The notes under the pieces were generated by a model that saw only the letters and a list, made by a program, of their open reading frames with translations, made no database searches and was not told the DNA's origin. Shown here one piece after another: positions 46,734 through 54,531 of a stretch of 64,000 bases of DNA (the first letter of the stretch is position 1; each line of letters begins with the position of its first letter). The position numbers and the translations under genes were made by a program. Source of the DNA: Paracoccus sp. R12_2 (lineage in GTDB: Bacteria; Pseudomonadota; Alphaproteobacteria; Rhodobacterales; Rhodobacteraceae); NCBI RefSeq assembly GCF_017744015.1, contig NZ_JAGHRA010000006.1, positions 1 to 64,000 of the forward strand, written 5' to 3'.

Positions 46734-48491
46734 TCAGAGGCTCAGCCCGCGCTTGCGCCCGAGGCTCCAATCGATCCCTCCGCCGGGCGCCATCGTGCCT
46801 GTGACGGTCTGGCCGAGATGGCGTTCGAGTTGCGGGGTCCAGGGGACGAGCGAGAAGCCGAGACCATCGTCGATCATGGCGAAGCGGCCCGATGCGAGAT
46901 CGAGGCGTTGGCGAAACGTCCCTGCGACGGGCTCGCCCTCGGTCGGCTTGTAACGGGGGAGGCCGGTTTGGGTGCTCAGTTCTTGTGCAATCGCGTCCAG
47001 TTCGCGGTTGCGCAGGGTGGCCAGCAGATCGCGGGCAAAGGTGACCCGCTGACCTTGCCGTCGGGCGAGGCCTTCGGCGACAAGGTGGTCCGAGCGGCGT
47101 TCCAATGCCTGGCGAACCTCTGCGCCAAATCCGGCACCGCTCAGCGGTGCGCGGTCTCGGGCAAGATGCAGGCGGTCGAGCCAGGTGGCGCCATCCGCCT
47201 CGATCTGGGCGGTCAGCGACAGATCGGATCGACCGACAAGAGACAGTTGCGGTGTCCCGTCCGTCTTCCTCGTCCAGAGCCGGGTTTCGACAATGCCAGC
47301 TTGCGGCGTGTCGCCAGTCGCATCGAGATCCCGGAAGCGCAGGTGATGAACGCGACCGTCAACGCCGTCGATGATCGCGTAGCCGGTCCCGGCGTGGTCG
47401 TCATGAAAGCCGCGTTCCACGAGCCGCCCGAGGATCGGCGCGGTGGGCGTGCCTTCGATGGCGAAATCACCCGCTGCGCGGTCGCGGTCAGCGCCCATGG
47501 CCCGGTGCATCCGTTTGATGATGTCGCTGCGCATCCCGAGCTCACGCAGAGTGTCTTCGGCAGTCGGCTTCAACTCCCAGACGGCAGGGGCGATTTGTTC
47601 GGCCAGACCGAACCTCTCCAGTGCCTGGACGCGCCCGATCATCAAGCGGCGCAGCTCCGGATCGCGGGGCTCCGGCGTGCCGCGCCGCAGGTCGGCGACG
47701 CCGGCATGATCGTCCGCCAGGGATCGCAGGCCGCGGTCGAGATCGGTCCAGCGCTCCGCCGTGACCTGCGTTTCCAGGGCTTGGGAAATCTCGCGCGCGC
47801 TGCGCGGGCCCAGCTCCAGTTGCACGAGGTCTTCCGCGCGCGCCCTAAACCCCCGGCTGATGTAGTCGCGCGAGATCACCAGGTCGCGCCCATCGTCGGC
47901 CTTTCCGCGCACCAGGATGTGCATATGCGGGTTGTCGGTGTTCCAGTGATCGACGGCGACCCAGTCGAGCGAGGTGCCGAGATCCCGTTCGGCACGGGCC
48001 ATCAAATCCCGGGTGAAGGCGCGCAGATCTTCGAGGTCACCCGCGTCTTCCGGCGAGACGATGAACCGGAAATGATGCCGGTCGTCCTCACAGCGCGCCG
48101 CAAATCCGCCCCGGTCGAGGTCATCGCGTTCAGACCCGAACAAGTCTGCGTCGCGCCCGTCCTGACCGACGCCATCGCGCTGCAGGTAGCCGAGATGCTT
48201 GGCCATGGGCGCGGAACGAAAGCGCTTGCCCTGGTGGCGCACGACGCGTGCATTGACTATGACGCGCCGAGATGTGCGGGACATGTTCAGCGCTGCTCTC
48301 TGAAAGCGCCCACGTCCGAATGATCCGGAAGTCGATTGAGATTGCTCGGCTCCGAAACGATAACCAGTCTGACCGGACTTGCGGGCAGCGCGCATTACCT
48401 CACTGACAAAGCGTGTAGGTTGCTTCGAGGTCCTGCCGCCGTCGCGGATACGCCCGGGTCGGATACGAAGGTCGTCGTCGCGCCCGGTCAT
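46734..48491 (-). CDS. rlxS: relaxase RlxS (VirD2-like, DUF3363)
   Basis: A 585-residue relaxase. The N-terminal MOBP-type domain holds the HUH-type metal site in VDHWNTDNPHMHILVRG (near residue 160) and an N-terminal region rich in Arg; the C-terminal 330 residues are DUF3363. It starts at MTGRDDDLRIRPGRIRD, the family's normal beginning (ATG 48491). RlxS nicks oriT and leads the strand into the recipient. The best oriT candidate lies directly upstream of the gene. Confidence 0.9.
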   Translation of the reverse strand: MTGRDDDLRIRPGRIRDGGRTSKQPTRFVSEVMRAARKSGQTGYRFGAEQSQSTSGSFGRGRFQRAALNMSRTSRRVIVNARVVRHQGKRFRSAPMAKHLGYLQRDGVGQDGRDADLFGSERDDLDRGGFAARCEDDRHHFRFIVSPEDAGDLEDLRAFTRDLMARAERDLGTSLDWVAVDHWNTDNPHMHILVRGKADDGRDLVISRDYISRGFRARAEDLVQLELGPRSAREISQALETQVTAERWTDLDRGLRSLADDHAGVADLRRGTPEPRDPELRRLMIGRVQALERFGLAEQIAPAVWELKPTAEDTLRELGMRSDIIKRMHRAMGADRDRAAGDFAIEGTPTAPILGRLVERGFHDDHAGTGYAIIDGVDGRVHHLRFRDLDATGDTPQAGIVETRLWTRKTDGTPQLSLVGRSDLSLTAQIEADGATWLDRLHLARDRAPLSGAGFGAEVRQALERRSDHLVAEGLARRQGQRVTFARDLLATLRNRELDAIAQELSTQTGLPRYKPTEGEPVAGTFRQRLDLASGRFAMIDDGLGFSLVPWTPQLERHLGQTVTGTMAPGGGIDWSLGRKRGLSL

Positions 48492-48515
48492 GGTCGTGCA
48501 CGCTCGCAGAGCATG

Positions 48516-48633
48516 ATGCCGCACAAAGAATATCGTAAAATCAGCTTTTTAGATGAAGTCCTGCGGCATGCAGCTTGGATGTGCCGCGCAAATCCTCGCA
48601 GAGAAACAACAGCTTGAGGTCCGCTTGCGGCAC
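48516..48633. other. candidate oriT between rlxS and the transglycosylase gene
   Basis: The gap holds four GCCGCA-type half-sites in two inverted pairs: ATGCCGCA (48516-48523) with TGCGGCAT (48562-48569), and GTGCCGCGCAA (48581-48591) with TTGCGGCAC (48625-48633). The DNA between them is AT-rich, unlike the surroundings. Inverted repeats with an AT-rich core next to a MOBP relaxase gene are usual for oriT. The nick site is not identified. Confidence 0.5.
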
Positions 48634-48738
48634 CTCTTTTATCTTGCGCTCTTTCTGTTGAGACCCTGCGCGTCGACCCTCTCCGGCACATTCCTGCGAC
48701 CCGGCTTTCCAGACCTCGCTTTGGTGCGATTCCGCGGA

Positions 48739-49443
48739 TCATGGCGTTCGCCCCCGGCTGATAGGCACGAAGATGCGGTACTGAGATGCGTCAGACGCAA
48801 TCCGTTGGGCGTCTTCGCCGGGGGTCTGACCCTCCTCGGCCATTGCTGCGAACAGCGGGGCGTCGCGCCAGTCCTGCGTCCTCTGCGGGTTGTTCACGGC
48901 CCGCGCGACGTCGGTTCCATCGGCGATGAGTGGCGCGAGGATGGCGAGGTAATTGCGGGTTTCACGCGGCAGGGCGCCCCCGGTGTCTAGGTGGTCCTGG
49001 TAGCGCGCAGGTCCGGCATTATAGGCCGCGAGAAAGCCGGGCGACCCGAACCGGTCGTACATCTGCCGTAGATAGGCGGTACCGGCCAGGATGTTGTCGC
49101 GTGGATCGAAGGGGTCATCGCCAAGCCGGTGGGCTGCGCGCAATTCGGCCCAGGTGCCGGGCATGATCTGCATAAGCCCCATGGCGCCTGCGTGGCTGAC
49201 CGCGCGGGGATTACCGGCGCTTTCAGCCTCAATAACGGCAAGGATCCAGTGCTCTGGGAGGCCGAACCTGCGCGCGGCTTCTGCGATATAGATGTCGATT
49301 GCTTGCTGCTCAGATGCAGGAACACTGCGGTCCTGAGCGATCACGGCGGACGGTGTCAAGGTCATCGGCATGCAGAGGATAACTACAAGCGCGGTCGTGA
49401 CGGCCGCGTGCCGACGCCTGTGCCCGCGTTCAAGACTACGCAT
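48739..49443 (-). CDS. lytic transglycosylase (VirB1-like)
   Basis: A 234-residue exported enzyme with a signal peptide (residues 15-36) and an SLT domain: catalytic Glu in WILAVIEAESAGNPRAVS, the block GAMGLMQIMPGTW, and FLAAYNAGPARYQ. It opens peptidoglycan for assembly of the conjugation channel. It overlaps the end of traF by 8 bp in the traF-rlxS transfer block. Confidence 0.9.
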   Translation of the reverse strand: MRSLERGHRRRHAAVTTALVVILCMPMTLTPSAVIAQDRSVPASEQQAIDIYIAEAARRFGLPEHWILAVIEAESAGNPRAVSHAGAMGLMQIMPGTWAELRAAHRLGDDPFDPRDNILAGTAYLRQMYDRFGSPGFLAAYNAGPARYQDHLDTGGALPRETRNYLAILAPLIADGTDVARAVNNPQRTQDWRDAPLFAAMAEEGQTPGEDAQRIASDASQYRIFVPISRGRTP

Positions 49444-49957
49444 CTGCTGCCCCCCCAAATGTCCAAAGAGGGATGGCACGCCCGAGGATCGTATCCGCTG
49501 ACAAGGGCCCGAAATAGCGTCCATCGAGGCTGTCGGCGACACCAGCAAGGAGCAGGAAGACCTCGTCCGAGGCGAGCGTGACACATCCCGTCCAACGGGG
49601 AAGCGGGCGGCCCTGTTGGTCAGCCGATGCTGCCTCGGCAACAACGGTGCCACTGATGGCGATATCGAGACCATCGCGACAGACGGTCATGCTGGAGACG
49701 GCCGCGATGCGTTTCAACAGCAAGGTATCCGCACCGACATAGTCGCGCTCAACCACCCAGGATGACAGGTCTTCCGGCAGGCGCACGGCAACGAGATCGC
49801 CCAGCGATGGCGGGTTTGACGCTCGAACAACGTAAAGTCCGACCGGCACGCTTGCCGAGGTATTCCAGATCAATCGCGGTGCGTGGTCGATCTGTGCGAC
49901 TGCGAGCAAACCGAGGGACAAACCGGCCGCGAGAAGGGGAGGGGCCGCCGCGCTCAT
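49436..49957 (-). CDS. traF: TraF, S26 family signal peptidase
   Basis: A 173-residue membrane-anchored peptidase of the TraF/S26C family: N-terminal helix, nucleophile in NTSASVPVGLYVV, catalytic Lys in DTLLLKRIAAV and the GCVTLASDEVFLL strand. In P-type systems TraF processes and cyclises the TrbC pilin. The ATG overlaps the DUF2840 stop (ATGA). Confidence 0.9.
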   Translation of the reverse strand: MSAAAPPLLAAGLSLGLLAVAQIDHAPRLIWNTSASVPVGLYVVRASNPPSLGDLVAVRLPEDLSSWVVERDYVGADTLLLKRIAAVSSMTVCRDGLDIAISGTVVAEAASADQQGRPLPRWTGCVTLASDEVFLLLAGVADSLDGRYFGPLSADTILGRAIPLWTFGGAADA

Positions 49958-50412
49958 GTCGTCACCATGCGACGCTTGAGCCAGGCCGCGTGCCGGGCAG
50001 GAGTGTAGGGCCGGGGCTCCAATGCAGCGGTCAGGCGGTTGTGGACGTGCCGCCAATGATCGGGGCAGACATCTTCCGGAGCGATGCCATAGCTTTCCAC
50101 GATATCGATGGACCGAAGCGCCGCCTCGACCTTGGGCCAGCCGGAGAGGCGCAGCAAAAGCTCTCCGCCCGGTGTCACACAGGGCACCGTAGAGCGGGGC
50201 TCGCCTGCATCGACGGCGCGCAGAATGTCGATCCGGCTTTCAACAGTGCCGTGGTCGTTCGACGACCAGCGGACGAGCGCGAAGATTGCGCCGGTGGTGA
50301 AGGCCACGCGTTTTTCTGTACGCGTCAGGATGGTTTCCTCGGCAATCCGGCCGAAACGGATCCAGCGCTCGATAAGCCCTTCGATCCAGGTGAGGTGGAC
50401 AAGTGTCTGCAT
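49954..50412 (-). CDS. DUF2840 protein
   Basis: A 152-residue protein of the DUF2840 family (LTWIEGLIERWIRFG start, FALVRWSSNDHGTVESRIDI, PCVTPGGELLLRLSGW). It is always found between rdfS-like genes and traF in this ICE family. Function unknown; it is probably expressed with excision and transfer genes. It starts 4 bp after the rdfS stop. Confidence 0.85.
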   Translation of the reverse strand: MQTLVHLTWIEGLIERWIRFGRIAEETILTRTEKRVAFTTGAIFALVRWSSNDHGTVESRIDILRAVDAGEPRSTVPCVTPGGELLLRLSGWPKVEAALRSIDIVESYGIAPEDVCPDHWRHVHNRLTAALEPRPYTPARHAAWLKRRMVTT

Positions 50413-50416
50413 CGGC

Positions 50417-50698
50417 TCAGCGCCCCCGCCGCAGATAGGCCGGCGAAACGGCTGCATGGCGTTTGGCAGGCAGGACGCGGTCCTCGGTCTCGTCCGAGGT
50501 GGAGGTCTTCTCGCCCTTGGTGACCCAGGCTTGCAGATCGTCGACCGCGTAGACGACACGTCCGCCGATTTTCGAATAGCGCGGGCCGGTCCCGTAGGTG
50601 CGGTGTTTTTCCAGCGTACGGCCAGACAGGCCGAGAAATCGGGCGGCTTCCGGGGTTCTGAGGTAGCGGGGCGGGAGTCCTTCGTTGGGGTCGGGCAT
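50417..50698 (-). CDS. rdfS: RdfS-like excisionase (recombination directionality factor)
   Basis: A 93-residue protein with an AlpA/Xis-type winged helix: PRYLRTPEAARFLGLSGRTL, then YSKIGGRVVYAVDDLQAW. In ICEMlSym(R7A) the protein in this position, RdfS, drives excision and is activated by FseA. Neighbours match: DUF2840, traF, transglycosylase and rlxS downstream, the FseA-like pair upstream. The upstream sequence has a ribosome site CCGGAG and a 12-bp palindrome. Role assigned from synteny and fold. Confidence 0.8.
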   Translation of the reverse strand: MPDPNEGLPPRYLRTPEAARFLGLSGRTLEKHRTYGTGPRYSKIGGRVVYAVDDLQAWVTKGEKTSTSDETEDRVLPAKRHAAVSPAYLRRGR

Positions 50699-50714
50699 TT
50701 GAGCATCTCCGGTG

Positions 50715-50726
50715 GCTAGGCCTAGC
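50715..50726. promoter_or_regulatory. palindrome upstream of rdfS
   Basis: GCTAGGCCTAGC is a perfect 12-bp palindrome 17 bp before the rdfS start codon, in the 175-bp gap where FseA would be expected to act. No clear -35/-10 pair is visible. Its position in the likely leader suggests an operator or RNA hairpin. Confidence 0.35.
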
Positions 50727-50873
50727 GACGGCGCGTCGCGGGCTGTCGGAGGTCATCAAAACGGAAGAGCGCCATGGGAAGGGATGACGAAGATCGCGGC
50801 GCGAAAACGTCACCCCCAAAGGCCAACAGGATCAGGGCTGATGGGGGTTCGATATTCCGGGACTGAGCGGTGA

Positions 50874-51419
50874 TCACTTGCGCGGCTTGGAGTGCCCCGT
50901 CGGTCCTTTGCCGAGAAGGAGAAAGCGATAGCCTTTGGTGGTCAGATGCGTGCCATGGGCCGACAGTCGGGTGATCTGGGCCTTGAGGGAGCTGGTTTTC
51001 CAATGCTCGCGCGACACAGCCTCGGCGCCGAACAAATGCCCCGCGATTGTCTGGTAGCTGGCACGATCCCGGCGCGCGTCGAGCGTGCGCAATGCAAGCG
51101 TGATGCGCCGCCGCTGCTGCGACGTCAGGGGCGGAGGGGATCGTTTGTGATGAAGCAGTTGCGCGCGGAGTGACTCGAGCGAATTGATCCGTGCCGTCCA
51201 ATGCTCGTCCAGCGGCACCAGGATGCCGAGGGGCCGGTGCAGGTTCTTTGCATCCAGCACGAGCAACGCGCCTGTTGCGAGGCGCACATACATCAAGCCG
51301 TCCCGCGTTCCGATGACGGTCAGATCATCTGCATCGATGTGCGGCGCGGCGGTGTCGCCGCCGGGGACCGGCACAGCATACCCGACCGCTGCCGGGGCGA
51401 TTGAAGGCGTCCAGAACAC
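50874..51419 (-). CDS. fseA: FseA-like activator, DUF2285 part (read by +1 frameshift)
   Basis: A 181-residue frame from a GTG at 51419, with DUF2285 (LVLDAKNLHRPLGILVPLDE, then WTARINSLESL) and a C-terminal helical DNA-binding part (LRTLDARRDRASYQTIAGHL). The frame is open upstream of the GTG as far as the DUF6499 gene, reading VDPDIDAPKAP, the normal continuation of single-chain DUF6499-DUF2285 proteins. In ICEMlSym(R7A) two such frames are joined by programmed +1 frameshifting into FseA, the activator of rdfS. I infer the same here; the separate GTG product may not be made. Confidence 0.75.
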   Translation of the reverse strand: MFWTPSIAPAAVGYAVPVPGGDTAAPHIDADDLTVIGTRDGLMYVRLATGALLVLDAKNLHRPLGILVPLDEHWTARINSLESLRAQLLHHKRSPPPLTSQQRRRITLALRTLDARRDRASYQTIAGHLFGAEAVSREHWKTSSLKAQITRLSAHGTHLTTKGYRFLLLGKGPTGHSKPRK

Positions 51420-51447
51420 GGGTGCTTTTGGTGCGTCGATGTCCGGA

Positions 51448-51618
51448 TCAACCGGGAAATCGCAACCCCCATGCAGCCGGTGATCTCAATCCATCCCGCA
51501 TCAGCGGGTAGGTGGCGCGATAGTCTGAATTGCGGCGCAGGCATTCCCAAGCCAGCCCGGACAGGTCGAGGCTGTCGAAATGCCGATACGCCGCTTCGTC
51601 TTGCCAATCCCTGGTCAT
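51448..51618 (-). CDS. fseA: FseA-like activator, DUF6499 N-terminal part with +1 frameshift site
   Basis: A 56-residue frame (MTRDWQDEAAYRHF ... NSDYRATYPLM) that is the DUF6499 N-terminus. The ATG at 51618 has GGAG 7 bp upstream. It ends TTT CCC GGT TGA (51459-51448). Sliding one base on CCC to CCG, or on GGT to GTT, moves the ribosome into the DUF2285 frame, giving FPVDPD or FPGDPD. CCC-N is a classic +1 slippage codon for proline tRNA. The fused product would be about 247 residues. Confidence 0.75.
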   Translation of the reverse strand: MTRDWQDEAAYRHFDSLDLSGLAWECLRRNSDYRATYPLMRDGLRSPAAWGLRFPG

Positions 51619-51749
51619 GGCGAAGCTCCGCATCAGAGGTTTCGATGGGGAAAAAGTATAGCCGGGAGGCGCAAGAAAACGACGACGCGAAGGGTCAACT
51701 TGCGCAACCTGCGCGGGTGTTTGCCGATGGGAGCCAGATTACGCGGAGT

Positions 51750-52022
51750 TCAGCCAGTACGACCCTCCAACAGCTTGCGATAGCCGTGTTCGGTCATCCA
51801 GCGCGCACGGGCGAGGTGGCTGTCATAGATTTTTCGGGCACGCTCCGGTTCCTTGTCCGCATCGATGCCGAACAGGATCTGGCTGACTTCCTGCAGGCTT
51901 GCACCGCTTTCAGCAGCGTCGAACAGGCGCAAGTACAGCGTCATGTGTGCATGGTCATAGTCGGTCAGGTCATCGCTTTGCGGTGCGAGATCAGCGATCG
52001 GCGTGGTGCCGGTGGCAGACAT
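51750..52022 (-). CDS. qseM: QseM-like antiactivator (DUF2285)
   Basis: A 90-residue protein made of one DUF2285 domain: LTDYDHAHMTLYLRLFDAAE, EVSQILFGIDADKEPERARK, ARARWMTEHGYRKLL. In ICEMlSym(R7A), QseM is a DUF2285 protein that binds and blocks FseA and TraR. The ATG at 52022 has GAGGGG 6 bp before it. It is divergent from the QseC-like gene, with operator-like repeats in the gap, as in the Mesorhizobium element. Confidence 0.75.
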   Translation of the reverse strand: MSATGTTPIADLAPQSDDLTDYDHAHMTLYLRLFDAAESGASLQEVSQILFGIDADKEPERARKIYDSHLARARWMTEHGYRKLLEGRTG

Positions 52023-52053
52023 GATTCCCCCTCGCCGTTGGGCGTTAAGGTCC

Positions 52054-52125
52054 ATAACAGCACATCAGATTGCATGTGCAAGGTCGGATCACGGTCAGTC
52101 AGGTTGCAGATGAGTATTATAATAC
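52054..52125. promoter_or_regulatory. divergent qseM/qseC promoters with two operator dyads
   Basis: For qseM (minus) TTGCAC (52076-52081) and TGTTAT (52054-52059) are 16 bp apart, and the spacer region holds GCACAT-N8-ATGTGC (52060-52079). For qseC (plus) a consensus TATAAT (52118-52123) lies inside the 12-bp palindrome GTATTATAATAC (52114-52125), with no good -35. Both dyads are candidate QseC sites. Confidence 0.6.
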
Positions 52126-52162
52126 GTCGCACCAAAATACGCGATAGGCTTTTTAGCTGCGG

Positions 52163-52393
52163 ATGGACATCCGCGTTGTTTTTGCAAGTAATCTCAAGCA
52201 CTACCGCCAAGCACGCGGGCTGACGCAGGCCGCATTGGCGGCGGCGATGGATGTCGACCGCGCCCATGTCAGTGCAATGGAGCGCGGCCAGCAGAACGTC
52301 ACCTTGCAGACTCTTCAACGGGTCGCGGCGCATTTGGATGTAGCTCCAGCACAGCTGATCGAAGAACGCGCCGAAGGCGATGTGCGTTCCTGA
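52163..52393 (+). CDS. qseC: QseC-like XRE family regulator
   Basis: A 76-residue protein consisting of one Cro/C1 helix-turn-helix (FASNLKHYRQARGLTQAALA, then DVDRAHVSAMERGQQNVTL). It is divergent from qseM. QseC of ICEMlSym(R7A) is such a protein and controls qseM and itself through operators between the two genes, giving a two-state switch for transfer. Function assigned by position and fold. Confidence 0.75.
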   Translation: MDIRVVFASNLKHYRQARGLTQAALAAAMDVDRAHVSAMERGQQNVTLQTLQRVAAHLDVAPAQLIEERAEGDVRS

Positions 52394-52510
52394 AAACCGT
52401 GATCGATCGTCTGGGCGGTCAGCTGTTCGGGCGAAACTTGTGAGGTCGGGGCAGGGCATTGGTTGGTTTCATCGCGGCGTGCAGGCTGCTTCTCGATACC
52501 GATCAATCCG

Positions 52511-53746
52511 CTATTCAGCACTGAGTTCGGTCAGCTTCTGGCCAAGGCGGCGCTGCATCAGATCATCGCCGGGCGTGATCTCCATCAGTCGCTTAAGCGC
52601 CGCGATGGCCCAGCCCCGCCGGTCGATACGTGTGCTGGCGGTCATCAGGTGATCTATCGCTTCGTCGATATCTAACGGGCTGGGTTCATACCCACGGCCC
52701 GCCAGAAGATGCCTGATGGCATGCAGAGCGACATCGGCGGAGAAGGCCGGTTCCTTGATTGCGAAATCGCGGGCAGCGCGGATGAGCGTCGCCGGGGCCG
52801 CCTCATGATCGGCAGCGCAGTCTAGGGCGATGTCGAAATACGTCGCGGTCTTGGCCGCGGCGAACCATTTGCCCTTGCGCCCATGGAGCGCGATGAGGTC
52901 TTCCAGCAATGCACGGGCATCCCGGTCAGGGTAGCGTTTGACCAGATCGCGCCACATCGCCAGCCATGTGTTCCCGTTGGCAGTGGGCAGGCCGAACCGG
53001 CGATAGGCCTCGTCCGCCTTGCCTTGGCGTACCAGAATCGCTTCGCAGAACCGGCAGATGTCGTGATGGCCCCATGTCTGGCGATCCCCTTGCAGAAGGG
53101 CGTCGGCATAGGCGAGCGCGTCATCCTCGCGGCCCTGTCGAAGCAGGGCTTCGGCGCCGAACTTGTCATCGAACCACAGCCGGGTCTTCTTGACCGCGAG
53201 GAGCGCCAACAAGTCATCATACCGTTCGGCCTCGAGCAGGCAGGACAGCGTGAGCGTCGCGGTGCTGACATGGGAATACCGCTCCCAATCCGACCAGGCT
53301 TGATGGACCAGGTCGAGGTCCCGGTCAGCATGCAGAGTCATGAGCGCGGGATACACGGCGATCTCGCCGAACCGCTCCGAGATCGGGGCGAGGTAGTCGA
53401 CGCCATCGTTCTCGATCGCCGCGCGCAGCTGCTCCAGCCATTTTGCGCGCGTCTTTTCATCGGCAGGGGCGGCGATCAGGATCGGCACAAGGTCGTCAAG
53501 TGTCCGGCGCACGGCGGTACCAAGTGCGCCCGAGGAGGTGTCGATATGCTCAAACGCGGGCCAGATCCGCGCGGCCAGTGCGACCACGCCGTCCGCCGCC
53601 GTGACAGGATCCGCACGATTGACGGCCCGGATTTCCGCGCTGGCCGATTTCAACCGCTCGATCGCCTTGGCGGAGCCGCGCCATCCGAAAGCGCTCGCTC
53701 GCATGCCGGGTTTGAAGGCCCATTTGTGGACAGGTTTGCGCGTCAT
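52511..53746 (-). CDS. helical repeat protein of unknown function, third gene of the parDE operon
   Basis: A 411-residue, mostly helical protein with TPR-like helix pairs (YDDLLALLAVKKTRLWFDDK, AEALLRQGREDDALAYADAL, RYPDRDARALLEDLIALHGR). I do not recognise a named family. The ATG at 53746 comes 4 bp after the parE stop, so the gene is probably co-expressed with the toxin-antitoxin pair. Similar proteins occur on plasmids and ICEs of alphaproteobacteria. It has no signal peptide or membrane helix and is likely cytoplasmic. Confidence 0.6.
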   Translation of the reverse strand: MTRKPVHKWAFKPGMRASAFGWRGSAKAIERLKSASAEIRAVNRADPVTAADGVVALAARIWPAFEHIDTSSGALGTAVRRTLDDLVPILIAAPADEKTRAKWLEQLRAAIENDGVDYLAPISERFGEIAVYPALMTLHADRDLDLVHQAWSDWERYSHVSTATLTLSCLLEAERYDDLLALLAVKKTRLWFDDKFGAEALLRQGREDDALAYADALLQGDRQTWGHHDICRFCEAILVRQGKADEAYRRFGLPTANGNTWLAMWRDLVKRYPDRDARALLEDLIALHGRKGKWFAAAKTATYFDIALDCAADHEAAPATLIRAARDFAIKEPAFSADVALHAIRHLLAGRGYEPSPLDIDEAIDHLMTASTRIDRRGWAIAALKRLMEITPGDDLMQRRLGQKLTELSAE

Positions 53747-53750
53747 TCTG

Positions 53751-54068
53751 CTACCGCCCGCGCGCTTTGCTGCGCGTGATCCAGTCGGCTCCGGCATAGG
53801 TTACGGCGTGGATATGCACTTCGCGGGCATCATCGTCGACGGTGAAGGCGATCACGGCCTTGCGGCCTGCAGGAATGGCGCGCAGCCCGGGAGCGATCTC
53901 GTCCCGGCGGCTGCCTTTGTGTGGCAAGTCGGTAAGGCTGGCGATGGTGGCCTCGATCTCGTCCAGCCGGCGCGCGGCGGATTGAGGGCCGGCATAGTCG
54001 ATCAGCCAGCGCGTGATCGCGTCGAGATCCTCCGCGACCGCCGGATGGAACCGGATGCTACAGCTCAC
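53751..54068 (-). CDS. parE: ParE/RelE family toxin
   Basis: A 105-residue toxin of the ParE type: IRFHPAVAEDLDAITRWLID, the ARRLDEIEATIASL helix, LPHKGSRRDEI and a C-terminal strand with Arg-rich end. ParE toxins poison DNA gyrase; RelE relatives cut mRNA. The ATG overlaps the parD stop (ATGA). Confidence 0.85.
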   Translation of the reverse strand: MSCSIRFHPAVAEDLDAITRWLIDYAGPQSAARRLDEIEATIASLTDLPHKGSRRDEIAPGLRAIPAGRKAVIAFTVDDDAREVHIHAVTYAGADWITRSKARGR

Positions 54069-54334
54069 GCCCCACGCGCAGCCTGCAGCCGTGCCCGCGC
54101 GGCGGCAAACGCGTCCTCGGCCGGGACATAATCGGCGCGCGGTGTGTCGAGCCGCGCCCGGATTTCTTCGGCCATCGCCCCAAGGGCCAACTCGCGCTCC
54201 TCTTCATCGCGCATCATCTGCTCCAGCGCCGCCGCCACAGCCGCGCTTTGCGAGGCGAAGACGCCTTGGCCCACCTTGTCGGTCAGGAACCGATGGTGAC
54301 GGTCGGTGAAGCTGAGGGTTGTCTTGACGGTCAT
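54065..54334 (-). CDS. parD: ParD-type antitoxin
   Basis: An 89-residue antitoxin with an N-terminal ribbon-helix-helix (VKTTLSFTDRHHRFLTDKV, FASQSAAVAAALEQM) and a C-terminal acidic helix that would hold the toxin. A perfect palindrome 15 bp before the start is the expected autoregulatory site. First gene of the three-gene operon. Confidence 0.85.
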   Translation of the reverse strand: MTVKTTLSFTDRHHRFLTDKVGQGVFASQSAAVAAALEQMMRDEEERELALGAMAEEIRARLDTPRADYVPAEDAFAAARARLQAARGA

Positions 54335-54348
54335 GCTTGCCTCTAGGG

Positions 54349-54363
54349 TATGACTTAGTCATA
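54349..54363. promoter_or_regulatory. ParD operator palindrome
   Basis: TATGACT-T-AGTCATA is a perfect 15-bp palindrome 15 bp upstream of the parD start codon; typical of RHH autoregulation. The stretch from here to the reverse transcriptase stop at 54532 has no gene. Confidence 0.6.
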
Positions 54364-54531
54364 TAGACGACGGGACGATCCTGAGCAAGTCAGCGCAAAG
54401 CCGGTGAAGCAGAAACGCCATGCCACATGCAGACAATCGCAGTACATAGCGACAATCTTTGAACTAATTGGCCAGAATTAAGCAAGTGAAGCGTTTCAGG
54501 TGTTCCAACAGTTTTAGCTCTGTTGTGCTGC

